Source: Nelumbo lutea
Taxonomy: Eukaryota > Streptophyta > Magnoliopsida > Proteales > Nelumbonaceae
Length of the DNA stretch: 64,000 nucleotides
Assembly (NCBI GenBank): GCA_022828595.1
Contig: JAKGHH010000008.1
Span: 6,375,728 to 6,439,727, forward strand
Reading direction: 5' to 3'
Both the position numbers and the translations under genes were made by a program. This document shows positions 53,151 to 64,000 of this stretch, one piece after another (the stretch's first letter is position 1; each line of letters starts with the position of its first letter). The notes beneath the pieces were generated by a model. That model had not been told where the DNA came from and made no database searches. It saw nothing but the letters and a program-made list of their open reading frames with translations.

Positions 53151-53159
53151 GAGTAATCT

Positions 53160-54570
53160 ACTTCATTGCATTGAGATAATGCGTCCCAACAAAGCAACAT
53201 AATGGCGTTGCAAATTTGCAGTGACCTAACAAAATAACAGATGTTTTCCCTGTCGGGATGCAATCATACAAATCCATCTTTTCCTGAGTGTCATCATGTT
53301 TAAAGAATTGGCCAAAGAAGATGATAAATTTATGGAACTGGTAAATGAATCACGCTTAAAGTTTAATTGATTTTATCAGTATGGTTGCCATAATCTCAAC
53401 TGGAATCATCGTAAGCTTATTGTGGATAATAATCATGATTTTCTGTTGTAATATTCAATATTCACTTATAATATTTTTGGTTTAAAGGAAAAAGTACGGA
53501 TAGGTAGGGAAACATTGCACAACCACATTAGGTAACTGGTACAGGAAAATTCCTACTCATGAAACAAACAGCTGCAAAAGTAATCACATTTTACTACTTA
53601 CAACACTACACGGAAAAAAGTGAGTCAAGGATAGAAATTTACCCACTCCTTTCTTTTCTTAACCACAGTAAGCATCTTCAATGTCTCTAATGGCTAATGC
53701 AATGCGAAAGGTAAAACATTACTTTTGATGCTCATTACTCACAAGTTGATACATTTGATCTAAAATGTTGAATTGATTCACCGTTAAACAAGAAAATAAT
53801 TTCACTTTTGGGTTAGTTTTGAATTTTGTATTTTATTCATATCATCAATAAAAAGTTAAAAAAAAATAATTCTTATTTATTGTCTAATTTTTAATATGAT
53901 TAGTATAAAATATTAGAGGTGTGGCCAAATGTTATTTTTATAAAGTTTCTATCTTTTTCATATTTTTTTATTTTTTATTTTTTATTTTTTAAAATTTTAT
54001 TTTTAATTATGAAATCAATGATTAACACATATGACCCAAACTGTTGAATTATTGACCCTCCACCAGAAAATCAATTACTATTATTTATCATACTTATTTT
54101 TCTTTAATATAAATAATATATAACATTATAGATGAATTTTTATTATATTTATTATTTATTTATATTTTAAAAATTTTATTTAATTATGACATCATGCATT
54201 AATCCAGCGTGAATCAATCGGATTGGGGTTGGCATGCCCAGATTGCACCCTTATCATGAGTAGCTCAAATAGGCCACTATAAGCGTGGGTACCAACCTAC
54301 CCGACTCATGGGTCTGGGCTATAGCGTTTATTGTGATTGCGATAGTGGTATAGCACAGCTTACTTTGTGTTGTGGGCCGGCCCGTGGGCCTCAAAACTCA
54401 CCGACTGTACAGTACGGCTTATGGGTATCGGCCTGCGGCTCACTCATAGCTCTAGACTGCAAATGTAGATAGCGGTGGCTCAGTTCTCATGCAAGTTGCA
54501 ACCCTACGACCCTACGAGACTACCAACGGTAGGGCGATCTGGGAGAGCCCATTCGTATCTATTATTCCCC
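53160..54570. other. Intergenic, no gene
   Basis: AT-rich core at 53830-54190 (TTTTTTATTTTTTATTT runs), then a GC-richer stretch at 54200-54560 with no ORF of recognisable content. Confidence 0.5.
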
Positions 54571-54731
54571 GAGACCGATCTGCTTCTCACAAAGGGCACA
54601 CCGACCTCACACGCATTATCCTATCATGCATCGGCAATATTTTCCGTATTTAAGTTATTAAGGGAGATATTCCCAATGCACGGTGGATATACCTGTGAGC
54701 CGCCCCTGCGTGAAGAGCAGATCCCGTCCCC
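54571..54731. mobile_element. Second foldback MITE of the same family
   Basis: The left arm GAGACCGATCTGCTTCTCAC and the inverted right arm GGACGGGATCTGCTCTTCAC match each other and the element at 53029. The loop contains GTGCATTGGGAATATCTCCC-like sequence on the minus strand, as in the MITE at 44601. No clean target duplication was found. Confidence 0.7.
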
Positions 54732-54793
54732 ACCCACATAAAAGTAAAGCAATTCTCTCTCAACTCACCGGCATTAAAATAAAATGGAGCGTG

Positions 54794-55072
54794 GCTTCGG
54801 TCAGTGCAAGTCCCGTGCTAATTTGTTCATGAGCCGGGTAATTCGATGGTTCGACTCGTTTTAAATCCGGTCGGAACATGCATTTTAGTTCTGGGGCTCG
54901 GGATTGAACCTAAATATATTGTTAATATATAGAGATAAAGCCCTATTCGAACCCGGCCCGGCCGGTGAAAGGTCTAGTGAGAGTTAAACCGCTCGTACGG
55001 GTTTAAGAAAACACCTGGCGCGTTCTCGTAGTGTGCGAACGGTGTCAGCACGGGGCTTGCACTGACCGAAGC
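54794..55072. mobile_element. Foldback element ending about 105 bp upstream of the KH-protein start codon
   Basis: The left end GCTTCGGTCAGTGCAAGTCC continues CGTGCT; the right end read inverted is GCTTCGGTCAGTGCAAGCCC continuing CGTGCT. This makes a 26-bp inverted repeat with one mismatch. The interior is GC-rich (GGCCCGGCCGG, about 54955). It must lie within or at the edge of the promoter of the next gene. Confidence 0.85.
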
Positions 55073-55177
55073 TTAACTCATTAAAATGGTATTCTGACTC
55101 TCTACCCTTGCGAAATCTGGGTTCTCAAAAAATCTCCTCTTTGTTGGTTCGGCGGAGGTCTCTCAGCTCAGTCTTCA

Positions 55178-58100
55178 ATGGCGGAAGAGCTTCAGTTCGC
55201 GTCTCGTACGGACAACAAGCGGAAGTACGAAGACCAAACGCCTCCACCTTCATCCGCTGCTCGTCGTCCTACTGGATTCTCAGCACCGATCGCTTCACCA
55301 TCACCAGATTCAACTCACTCTCATCCTCCTTCGTACAACTGCGTACCTCCACCTGTCGATGAGATCCAGCTTGCCAAGCAGCGAGCCCAGGAGATCGCAG
55401 CTCGTCTCTTCAGCAACGCTGAAGCGAAACGTCCTCGCGTCGAAAATGGTGCTGGCACAGATGGTACGAATGATAAGGGATTTAGCTCCGGTCCAACAGG
55501 TGATGTTTTATTTCCCTTTTCCATTGTTCTCTCTCGTTTTTTCCCCTTTTATTCCGATTCATTGTCTTGCGTATTTCAAGTTGGGTTACAAGGGTTTTTT
55601 GGTGTTGCTTTTTTAAAATTATATTGGTTGTTATGTGAGATTTTTGGATTCATAACCGGGCGTGGCATATGTTTTTACGTAGCTTTCCCTCGCGTTCCTT
55701 TTTTTTTTAAATACTTTTTATCTCAGTTTTCTTGTTTATTGTTATAATTTTTTGGCTATCTCCGATTTATTCCCAAGACAGGTTTTATCGATTTGGATAA
55801 GGAAGTTCGGTTTCCGGTTAGTGCTGTTATCCTTTAATTTATTTACCACAGGTTTCACTGACTCTGCCACCATTGGATGTAGATATTGGACAGAAGCCTC
55901 CTGGTTATCAAAATACGAATTCCCAAGTTGGTATAGCACCTTCTTTAGCGATGAATGCAACTTATGGTTTCCAGGGTACAAGCAAAAAGATTGATATTCC
56001 CAATGGGAGGGTTGGAGTTATTATTGGTAAAGGTGGAGAAACAATCAAATATCTTCAGCTTCAGTCGGGCGCAAAGATTCAAGTGACAAGGGATATGGAT
56101 GCGGATCCTAATTCTCTGACTAGAATGGTCGAACTCATGGGTACTCCAGAGCAAATAAACAAGGCAGAACAGCTAATCAATGATGTTCTAGCCGAGGTAC
56201 TTCATACTAAATTGCGTAACTTAAGTACTGGCATGTTGAGGAATTACCATTCTAGCCTGGCATGCTTGATATCCCTGTTTAAGTTTACCCAGATGATACG
56301 TATCAGTGAGAGTTATATCCCGTGAACAAGTAGCAGCTGGAATTTAGTTATCGTTGATTTATTAGTCTGGTGTTAACATAAATATGAAAGCTTCTTGTTA
56401 TTAGGTCTCTACTAAGGATTTAGTGCTTACTAATTAATTCCATTTTTTTTGTTAAATTATGTGTAGGCTGAAGCTGGGGGTTCTGGCATTGTATCTCGAA
56501 GAGTAACAGGGCAACCTGGAACTGAGCAATTTATAATGAAAGTCCCAAACAACAAGGTTTGCAGAACAGCTATAACATGAATGCTCTTTATACTTGTTAT
56601 TAGTTGGATCTGGGCTATTTGTAATGTGCAATATCTCTCAGGTTGGTTTGATCATTGGTAAGGGAGGTGAGACAATAAAAAATATGCAAGCTAGGTCAGG
56701 AGCTCGCATTCAGGTGCACAAGTTATTCTCGTACATGAAGATTTTCTTGATAGCTACAGTTTTTAATTTGGTTATCTTGAATTAGATTGACGGATGCCTT
56801 GAAACCTTACCTTTATTTTCTTGTTAAATTATCTGTGTTATCTCTTTTTCAGCTGATACCTTTGCATCTGCCTCCGGGTGATACATCTACAGAAAGAACT
56901 GTACAGATAGAGGGCACCAATGAACAAATTGAAGCTGCAAAACAATTGGTTAATGAAGTCACCAGTGAGGTATGTTGAGGTCTTCATTTTTATTGTGGGT
57001 TGCAAATGAATGATTCAGTTGTTATGCTTGTTGTATATATTTAGTGTGTCAATGATTAATTGGAGCGTCTGGTAAATGATAAATAATTATTGCAAATGGT
57101 GCTACACAGGCTTTTTAAATTAACTAGAACAGTTCAATTGTACTTAACTTTCTATGCATTTGTACTCAGTAGCTCATTAGATTCTATTGTGCAGTTGTGG
57201 AAGCAGGCTTATTCTATTTTTCAGTAGTGGAACCACTAATACATTGTTTAAATCTTAGGAAATATGGTGATTCCTGAGTCCTTTGCTACAAGTTTCTGTT
57301 TTCTGATATAAGTCATACGATTTTACCTTGCTACTTCTTTTGTTCTACAGTTTCTGTTATGCAGAACAAAGTGCAGCTTCATGGTATTGTTTATTGATTT
57401 GTATACTTGACATTGTAATTGTTTTATTGTGATATTTCTCATACTTAAACCTGTTTATACTTTTTTAATTAGCATTTTCTTATACATCTTTGTAATTGTT
57501 TTTTTGGTGACGCCACCAACATTTTTTTAAACCTGTTTATACTACTATTTTCATAGTGGTGCTATGTTCATTTTCCCCATCATGGCGCCTTTTCTCAAAC
57601 CTTCTCTTACTTTATATGTGATTTTTCTAGATTCTAACAGATTTTCAATATTAATTTTGTACATATTGCAGAATGGTGAGGTTGCAATATTGCATATAAT
57701 GCTCATATCACCAATATTTTATACTGATAACTGTTATTTGGAATTGATTACTTTCACAAGTCATTTGGTTCTCATGCTACTGTTTCTATTCTCCTATCTT
57801 CTAGTTTATTAATTTTGAACTGCTTAAGGATATTATAGTGCTTATGGTGCCCATCAAACATTTCTAAGGTTTAGTTGGTTTATCCATCAGTTATTTTTGG
57901 AGATACTGATTTTTCATTCTGGTAGCTCTTGTCGTTTACTATATGTGGAAGATTGGTAGTGCTTTACAATTGAGACTTCTCAATCCTATAGAAAGGGGAA
58001 CTTGTGTGGCATTTCTTTTTTATTATATGTGTATTGTCCTGCTCTGGCAGTTCTTGTTCCAAACTTAATTAGTACTTTTAATATATTATTACTTCTTGCC

Positions 58101-61100
58101 TTACATTTCTTTGGTGGCTGGACCTGACTGGTTTTGGCTGGACCTGACTGGTTTTGCAATATTCTTTGGTTTATGAATGAAGCTTATGTGTTTGAAGACC
58201 ATGGCATATTTATTTTATTCATTATAGTTTTAAAAGATTTGGGTGTTATCCTTGATCTGATTGAACAGTTTCATGTCTATATTTGTTTCTTATATAGATT
58301 CCATTAGTACCTTAAGGAACTATGTTCTTGATGTTTGTTTGAATCTCTCGCCTTCTTTTTGCCAACAAAAATTTGGATTGGACTTTCTGATTATCTTTAT
58401 AAATGCTTGGACCTTGTGGTCAAGCTGGTGTCTATTTCTGAACTTTGATATCTTTAATTAGTTCTGTTGTTATGTTTCTTTTACATTCTATAAAAAATGG
58501 TTTGTTTTTTGAGTTTATTGCTTTCTCTTGAGGATGCCCAAGGATCAGGAAGATTCTAGGCACAATTTTGACACTAACGTGCACAGTATTAGGGGATAAC
58601 ATCCATTCTTGAAGAAGGTGGGTTTTTTACTGTACTTATTTATCTTTGAGTGAATACTGTCCACTCCTATATATATATATATTTGAGTTACATCAGCGAT
58701 TCAGTGCCTTGGTTATCCTGGTTGTCTGTGCTTTTTTACCATATCTGCCTGGACCTCTTGTAGGTGTGATCATTATGGTTGGTTCTTGAGATTATGAGCC
58801 TACAAAGTTACTGGTTGATTGTATAGTCTTGTTGTATCTGCCAGTGCCTTTTTATAATTTCCTAACTGAAGTGGTTTGTGGAGATGCGTTACGATTAGAT
58901 CCATAAGTGGTATTCTCAAATGTTGGACTTCGATCTTGGAAGCTTTTGTGAGGGAACATAAAAAATGTATTTTATGTTCTAGTCAGTTTATTGATTTTCT
59001 ATGGATTTGTCGAATCTTCAGTTTTCTGAAGTAGGCCTGAGGTTTTGTTGCCATTGAGGTTATTGTATTGTACAAATTTGGTGTTTTGTGTAAAGCAAAA
59101 CATTAATCTTTAGTTGGGGCTTTCTGCTGGATTTATGGATCTTCAAGTTCGTGAAGCAGGTCTCATGTTATTGTTTCAATTGAAGTTATTAAATTATTCA
59201 AATGCCTCCTATTTGAATCATGGTTTACAGCTGTCCTTGGCTAGATGTCAAAGTGGGCCATTATTGGGATAATAGCATTAGCCTATCTGGCTATCCAAAT
59301 ACTTGTATTGATTGTATCTATTGTATAGACTCATTATTGGGAATTATATTAGGATTAGCTTTTATTGGTGCAAATTGTGTAACGATGCTTACTTTATGTT
59401 AATTCCTTATTTGGAGTTTGTTTGGCATGACTCCGTTATGGTTATGCTTGTTTGTTTATAACTGATTGACCTTCTGGAGGAGAACTCTTGTTGTTGGAAA
59501 TTTTGGGAAATTGTAAATGATTTTTGAAGGTGAAGAAATGGCAACAGGAATATCTAATTGTACTGTTTTTATGTTCAGTTGTCAATGTCTCTGTTTCGGT
59601 TAATTGTGACTTTATGAAAGCACAAGTCTTTGGGCTCCTCAATCTTCCTTGCATTCTGTTGATACAATGCATTATGGTAGAAATTCTGTTCCTCAATTAA
59701 CCATACATGGAACCAAAGGTTTATTTAGTTTTATTCTCTATATAAATGTTTAATCAAGGGTTAGATCTGGGATTGTAGAGCCATCCATTCTTTTATATGG
59801 TTTTACACAAAATTGTCCTTTATTAATGTTAAGGGAGTTTCTGATGATTCAACTTAGATTATTGGGGTTTTAATTGGCCATAATAGCCCGTAAGTTCAAT
59901 TTTGCTTGGTCACGTGCCACTTTTTAGGAGACAATCTTCTGATGCAGATCCAGTTCAGCCCTGCTGGTTTGGGAGGAGGGGACTTGGTTGATGATTTGTG
60001 ACCTTAAAAGTGCTATTTCTGTCTTGTGGTCTAACATTGTCTGACCTAAAATCTTGTTAACCTCTTTCCCCTAATGGAACCACCTGAAGTTGAACCAGTT
60101 TGACTGCCTCCAGGTATAGTATGAAGAATTGCCTTGTTTATCCTTGCAATATTCTCTGGTGAGTTGTTAGTCTATGTTGCATCTCATCATTCCAGCCTTG
60201 TTATGAAAATAAATAGGACTTGTGATTACCTTCTTTGTGTCAGGCCATACCTGTGTAATGACAGTTGGGCAGTTTAAAAATTGTCTACTTTTTCTCATCA
60301 TTTGGTTGATGTAGCTGATGCTTTTTTTACTGCAATTTATTTTTGCTATTGTATTTTTGAAGCTGGTGTATCTTTTCATATTCTATACACGGGATATGCC
60401 TTTGCTTCTTTTACAGGATTACTTTTTTGGTTGGATCTAACAAGTTTTCCTGTCGTGTTGCCTTTCTTTCAAGTAATGCATCCTTGGCAATGTCTTGTCA
60501 TAGATATTTTGTTTCAGTTCAATGTCTCTATTTCTATATTGCAATATACTGTCTTACGATTACACATAAAAGCCTAATACCTTTCTGTTCAACTTTGTAT
60601 TCTTATAATACCTGTTCGTCAAGGTTCAGGAACAACTTTGTGTTAGTTTTGTCTGTATAGAACAATATTCTTCTTTGTTGGTTCTCAGACCTTTGATGCC
60701 TCATATTCAGTTGATCAAGGTATAGGCTACTGTTCTAGCAGAAGGAAAGCTATAGGCATCTTTGTTGGGTGGTGTGCTGGTGAGGTGATCGATTTGATCA
60801 TATAGCAGCTGATGTTATTTTTGTTCTGTGCTACATTAAACTTTTCTAGGCTAGTTCTATTGTCTTATATGAGCTGCCTTTGCTTTTGACTCTATTTTTC
60901 TATTTCTTAATCTTGAAATTGTGGGAGTGATATTTGACAAACTTGTTGCCACCTATCAATAGTCTGCCTGCTTCTCTGCTTTCCTGTTTAGTGCCTTTTG
61001 TAGCTTTTTGCCACTTTCTTTTTGTACCCATTCACTTCAAGTAGAGAGAGGATGGGCATATGCTGGCGTAACCTGAATAATTCATCACCAGTACGGTATG

Positions 61101-62639
61101 TAGGCGTCTTTACCCTCACAATGCAAAATATGCATTTGCAATGCATCAAACTTTATTTTTTTTGAAAGCAACAAACTTCCTTTTTGTCAGCTTTTAACCA
61201 GTGTAATGTTTCTTTATGTTGATTTTTTAATGTTTGAATATGCCTAGCTGCTTTACATATTTCATGTTTTGGTGTTTACCTTTGTTGCTTGTGTGTATTT
61301 GGAGAAGTTTGTGTTGGTTCACATGTACAATGTTTTGCAGAATCGTGTTAGAAATCCTCCAATGGCTGGGGGATATCCTCAGCAAGGTTACAGGCCTCCA
61401 CGACCTCCAATGAGTTGGGGTCCACCTGGTGCACCACCAATGCAGCAACCGGGCTATGGCTACATGCAGCCTGGAGCTTATCCAGGGCCACCAACTCAGT
61501 ACAACATGTCTCAGCCGTCTTATGCTGGCTATCCACCTCAGCAAACATCAGGAGGATATTCTTCTGGGTGGGATCAAACACCAGTTCCAGCAAGTCAGCA
61601 AACTACTCAGGGTGGTGGATATGATTACTACAATCAACAACCTCCAGCACAGCAGCAACAACAGCAAACTCAGGGAGGGCCTTCGAATCCTGCTGACAAC
61701 TCTGGTTACAGTTATGGTCAACCACCAAGTTCTGGTTACAATCATCAGGGGCCTTATGGAGATCCAAATTATGCTAACCCACCTGTCGGGCAACAAGGCT
61801 ATCCTCAGGATGGTTATGGTGGTGGTTATCACACACCAGCACCTCAACCAGGATATGTTCAGCCACAATCAAATCCACAGCCGGGATATGACCAGCAACA
61901 AAGCTATACTTCTGCACCCACCTATGGGGCTGTGGGTGGCCCAGCACAAGATGGACCTCCAGCATCTTATGGACCACAAGGGGGCGCTACTCAAGTTCCT
62001 GCAACACCACAAATCCCTCCACCTGTTCAACCTTCGGCTGCTTCCCAGCAGGGATATGCTGGTCAGCAGCCTAGCAACACGCCCTCAAGCTATCCTCAAG
62101 GAGCAAGTCAGCCAAGTTATGGAATGCCTCCAACTTCACAACCAAGTTACGGAAGCCAACCACAGAGTGGCGGCTATGGTCAATCTGGACCACTTACCCA
62201 GCCAAGCTATGGACCACCTCAGACCCTGAAGCCACCTCCTAGTCAACTGTATGGACAGCCCCAGCAGCCTCCGAACACCCAGGGAACCTCCTATGTTCAA
62301 CCTGTAGCTGGTCAACCGGGTTATTCTCAACAGCCTCCTACACAATCGGGGTATGCACAGCCAGACTCAAGCCACCATCGGACTCAGCAACCCCCACCTT
62401 CAGGTTTTGGGTCAGGTGGTTTTCAGGCAAGCTACGGTCAACAGCCTTGTGGTGCACCAACTGCAGCCCAGCCTGGGTATGGGCAGCAGCCTTATAGCGA
62501 TTATAGTGGAGGTTATTCTCAGCCTGCTTATTCATCTGACAATGCTGCAGGAGGGAATGTTCATGGGGCGCAGGATGCAGGTCCTGTTCCTCAGGCTGCT
62601 CAGCAGAGTGGGGTTGCACAAACCTCTCCTGAAAGTTGA
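55178..62639 (+). CDS. KH-domain RNA-binding protein, FUBP/KSRP-like, with prion-like C-terminal tail
   Basis: Plant relatives of far-upstream-element-binding proteins bind single-stranded RNA or DNA; the exact targets are unknown. Six exons: 55178-55499, 55883-56196, 56467-56556, 56642-56713, 56853-56969, 61341-62639, giving 737 aa. The N-terminus has KRKYE and the PPPVDEIQLAKQRAQEIAARL block. KH1 is at about 141-210 (RVGVIIGKGGETIKYLQ; GKGG 156-159). KH2 is at about 231-303 (KVGLIIGKGGETIKNMQ; GKGG 248-251), split over exons 3-5. The last exon (306-737) is low complexity, rich in Gly, Pro, Gln, Tyr and Ser with repeated QPSYG and GYGQ words. The exon 2 start at 55883 was chosen because it alone keeps phase (GPT-DIGQKPP); the more T-rich acceptor at 55851 would shift the frame. 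Intron 5 is 4.4 kb. Confidence 0.93.
56970..61340. other. Intron 5 of the KH-protein gene (4.4 kb)
   Basis: T-rich plant intron. It contains a 20-bp unit twice in tandem (58118-58157), an (AT)n run at 58668-58681 and a decayed duplication (about 58990-59083 and 59131-59208). Unlike the large introns of the other two genes, it shows no recognisable LINE, LTR or MITE. Confidence 0.7.
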
Positions 62640-63720
62640 ACTTTAGTACTGAGCTAATTCGTCTTTTGTTTTTTTTTTTTTGAAATTTGTTATAGATTTA
62701 GTGTCTTGACTCCTATTGGATGTATGTTCCTAGTTTAAGATCAGGGATATTTCAGCACTTGTTAGTTTTGTTAGTTGTTTAATTTCGTCGAGATTGTCTT
62801 ATTTTAATCACGGGATTGGAGGGGTGAAGGTGCATAGCACTGCCATAGTGTCACGGGGGTAGTTCTACAACGGAAGAAACCCGTGCGGCGTTCAGGCCAA
62901 GGCAGGCCAGGTTAGAAAGCCTTATGTGTGTTTGGGGCTAGGAGTTGCCCGATGAGATGGCTCCATCAAGGTTAGTAGCATTGGATCATTACCATAGTTC
63001 ACATGGTTGGGTCTCTCTGTTGGTTCTTTTCGGTCCATGGGAGGCGTCGCTTACGTGCTAAAGGGGGATTGCCAGATAAGAGGTGACTTGGTGCCGATGA
63101 GAGGGGCTCCTGTATGCTGATGATGCTAGGCAGCTAGGCACTTGTCGTGCCAATGATGATAGGTAATTGTTTGGTCGGAGTATATCCGTGTGTTATGGGC
63201 AACGAGATAGCTCAATCAGCTATGATATGGGGCTGACGAGGTGTAGGGACATGCTTAGGCGAAATTCACATGCCAAGCCTCCCTTCAGTGAGCGGAGGCA
63301 CAATGCCGTTTATGCACAGTCTCTATAAGCATGTGCGTGTTCACGAGGAACCTTGGTAGCCATGCTAACTATTAATTAGGGCTGCCCTGCAAGGGATGCT
63401 GGTTTAGGAGTGTCAAGGTCAGGTATCCAAGGAGGTTGGCCACATTTCCTCAATGAGTACGTCAAGTTTTTGGTGGTTTGTCTGAAGATAATACGACTTT
63501 TCCCAATAATCGTATTGGCAAAAATGACGGTGATGCCCCTTAACGTAAGCCCACCAAGCGTAGGTAAGGCTAAGCTTGTGTTAGACTGTGACAACAGGGT
63601 AAGTGTAGGATTTTTGGGCATCGAGGCTTTGATCCATGCCTTATTTGTCTTACATGCTAGGTCGGGCTTGGTTTTGACTTTGGACAAAAAAATTCATTAC
63701 TAGGGCAATTGCAAGAAGAC
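62640..63720. other. 3' flank of the KH-protein gene and an unidentified GC-richer segment
   Basis: The first 180 bp are probably 3' UTR (a T-run at 62672, then TTGTCTTATTTTAATC). From about 62850 base composition changes to GC-richer sequence without ORFs of recognisable content. It could be part of an LTR retrotransposon LTR, but no partner repeat, primer site or domain is in the window. Confidence 0.4.
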
Positions 63721-63724
63721 AGAA

Positions 63725-64000
63725 ACATGGTTTTTAAAACTAGACCAAACCAGACAATCAGACCAGAAAAATTGGGAACCGGTCACTAATTTTTCCCCAA
63801 ATCTGTTTTTTCCCCAAAACCATTGATTTTGGTTAGCAAATCGTTGAATTGGCCGATTAATCATTCGAACTGTTCAAATGGTTTGATCGTTTTTCAAAAT
63901 TTTTAATTTTTCTTTTATTTTTTTTTGACAAAACGGGCCGACCGTTCAGGTCAAGCGGTTGGACCGTTCAAATCGGTAACCAGACCCTTGACCGGTTCAG
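63725..64000. repeat. Start of a repeat rich in ACCGGT/GACCGTT words, cut by the right edge
   Basis: TTTTTAAAACTAGACCAAACC and GGGAACCGGTCACTAATTTT at the left, with GACCGTTCAGGTCAAGCGG at the right, resemble the plant MITE-like repeat also seen at 26120-26330. The element is incomplete. Confidence 0.5.

Noticed and set aside
52721..53179. 152-codon open frame after the B55 gene
   Set aside because: It has no recognisable domain, ends inside a MITE and has no supporting splice structure.
55752..55994. Alternative reading of KH exon 2 starting after the T-rich acceptor at 55851
   Set aside because: In that phase the reading runs out of the KH frame (GFTDSATIGCRYW). Only a start at 55883 joins exon 1 in phase to the conserved QKPPG..KKIDIPNGRVG sequence.
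61429..62229. 266-codon open frame overlapping the last KH-gene exon
   Set aside because: It is an out-of-frame reading of a low-complexity CAG/CCA-rich exon; the true frame (61341-62639) is longer, joins the KH exons in phase and matches the family tail.

Overview
This is a nuclear window from a flowering plant. It is AT-rich, the genes have many GT-AG introns, several introns are swollen by transposons, and the non-genic sequence is full of plant L1-type LINEs with a C-terminal RNase H, Ty1/copia remains, TRIMs and MITEs. The three host proteins are all most like angiosperm homologues. I cannot name the species. Large introns loaded with LINEs fit a woody magnoliid or basal eudicot, but that is a guess.

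Layout. (1) 11-24795, minus strand: the first eight coding exons (residues 1-266) of a cytosolic Xaa-Pro dipeptidase (prolidase, peptidase family M24). The gene runs off the left edge. Its introns hold most of the transposons in the left third: intron 2 alone is 13.9 kb and contains a three-layer LINE-in-LINE nest and a copia element inserted in another LINE. (2) 24.8-35.3 kb: intergenic, with degenerate MITE-like repeats, a LINE end, a 119-bp tandem duplication, and a 1.56-kb terminal-inverted-repeat element carrying a broken piece of a TAF1 (TFIID subunit 1) gene, i.e. a Pack-TIR (Pack-MULE-like) gene capture. (3) 35671-51783, plus strand: a complete 14-exon gene for the PP2A B55 regulatory subunit (514 aa), with two short upstream ORFs and LINE, TRIM and MITE insertions in introns 1, 6 and 9. 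(4) 51.8-55.1 kb: spacer with several foldback MITEs, one ending about 105 bp before the next start codon. (5) 55178-62639, plus strand: a complete six-exon gene for a two-KH-domain RNA-binding protein (737 aa) with a 432-residue Gly/Pro/Gln/Tyr-rich tail. (6) 62.6-64 kb: 3' flank with an unidentified GC-richer segment and the start of a further repeat.

The three host genes have unrelated housekeeping roles (peptide turnover, phosphatase targeting, RNA binding) and nothing suggests they work together. No RNA genes, CRISPR arrays or operon-like structures were seen. The most notable signals are the TAF1 capture, the nested LINEs with readable target-site duplications, a LINE insertion whose 3'-terminal motif is doubled, a complete TRIM, and a 36-bp perfect palindrome. 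I found no evidence for an entirely new type of biological system.
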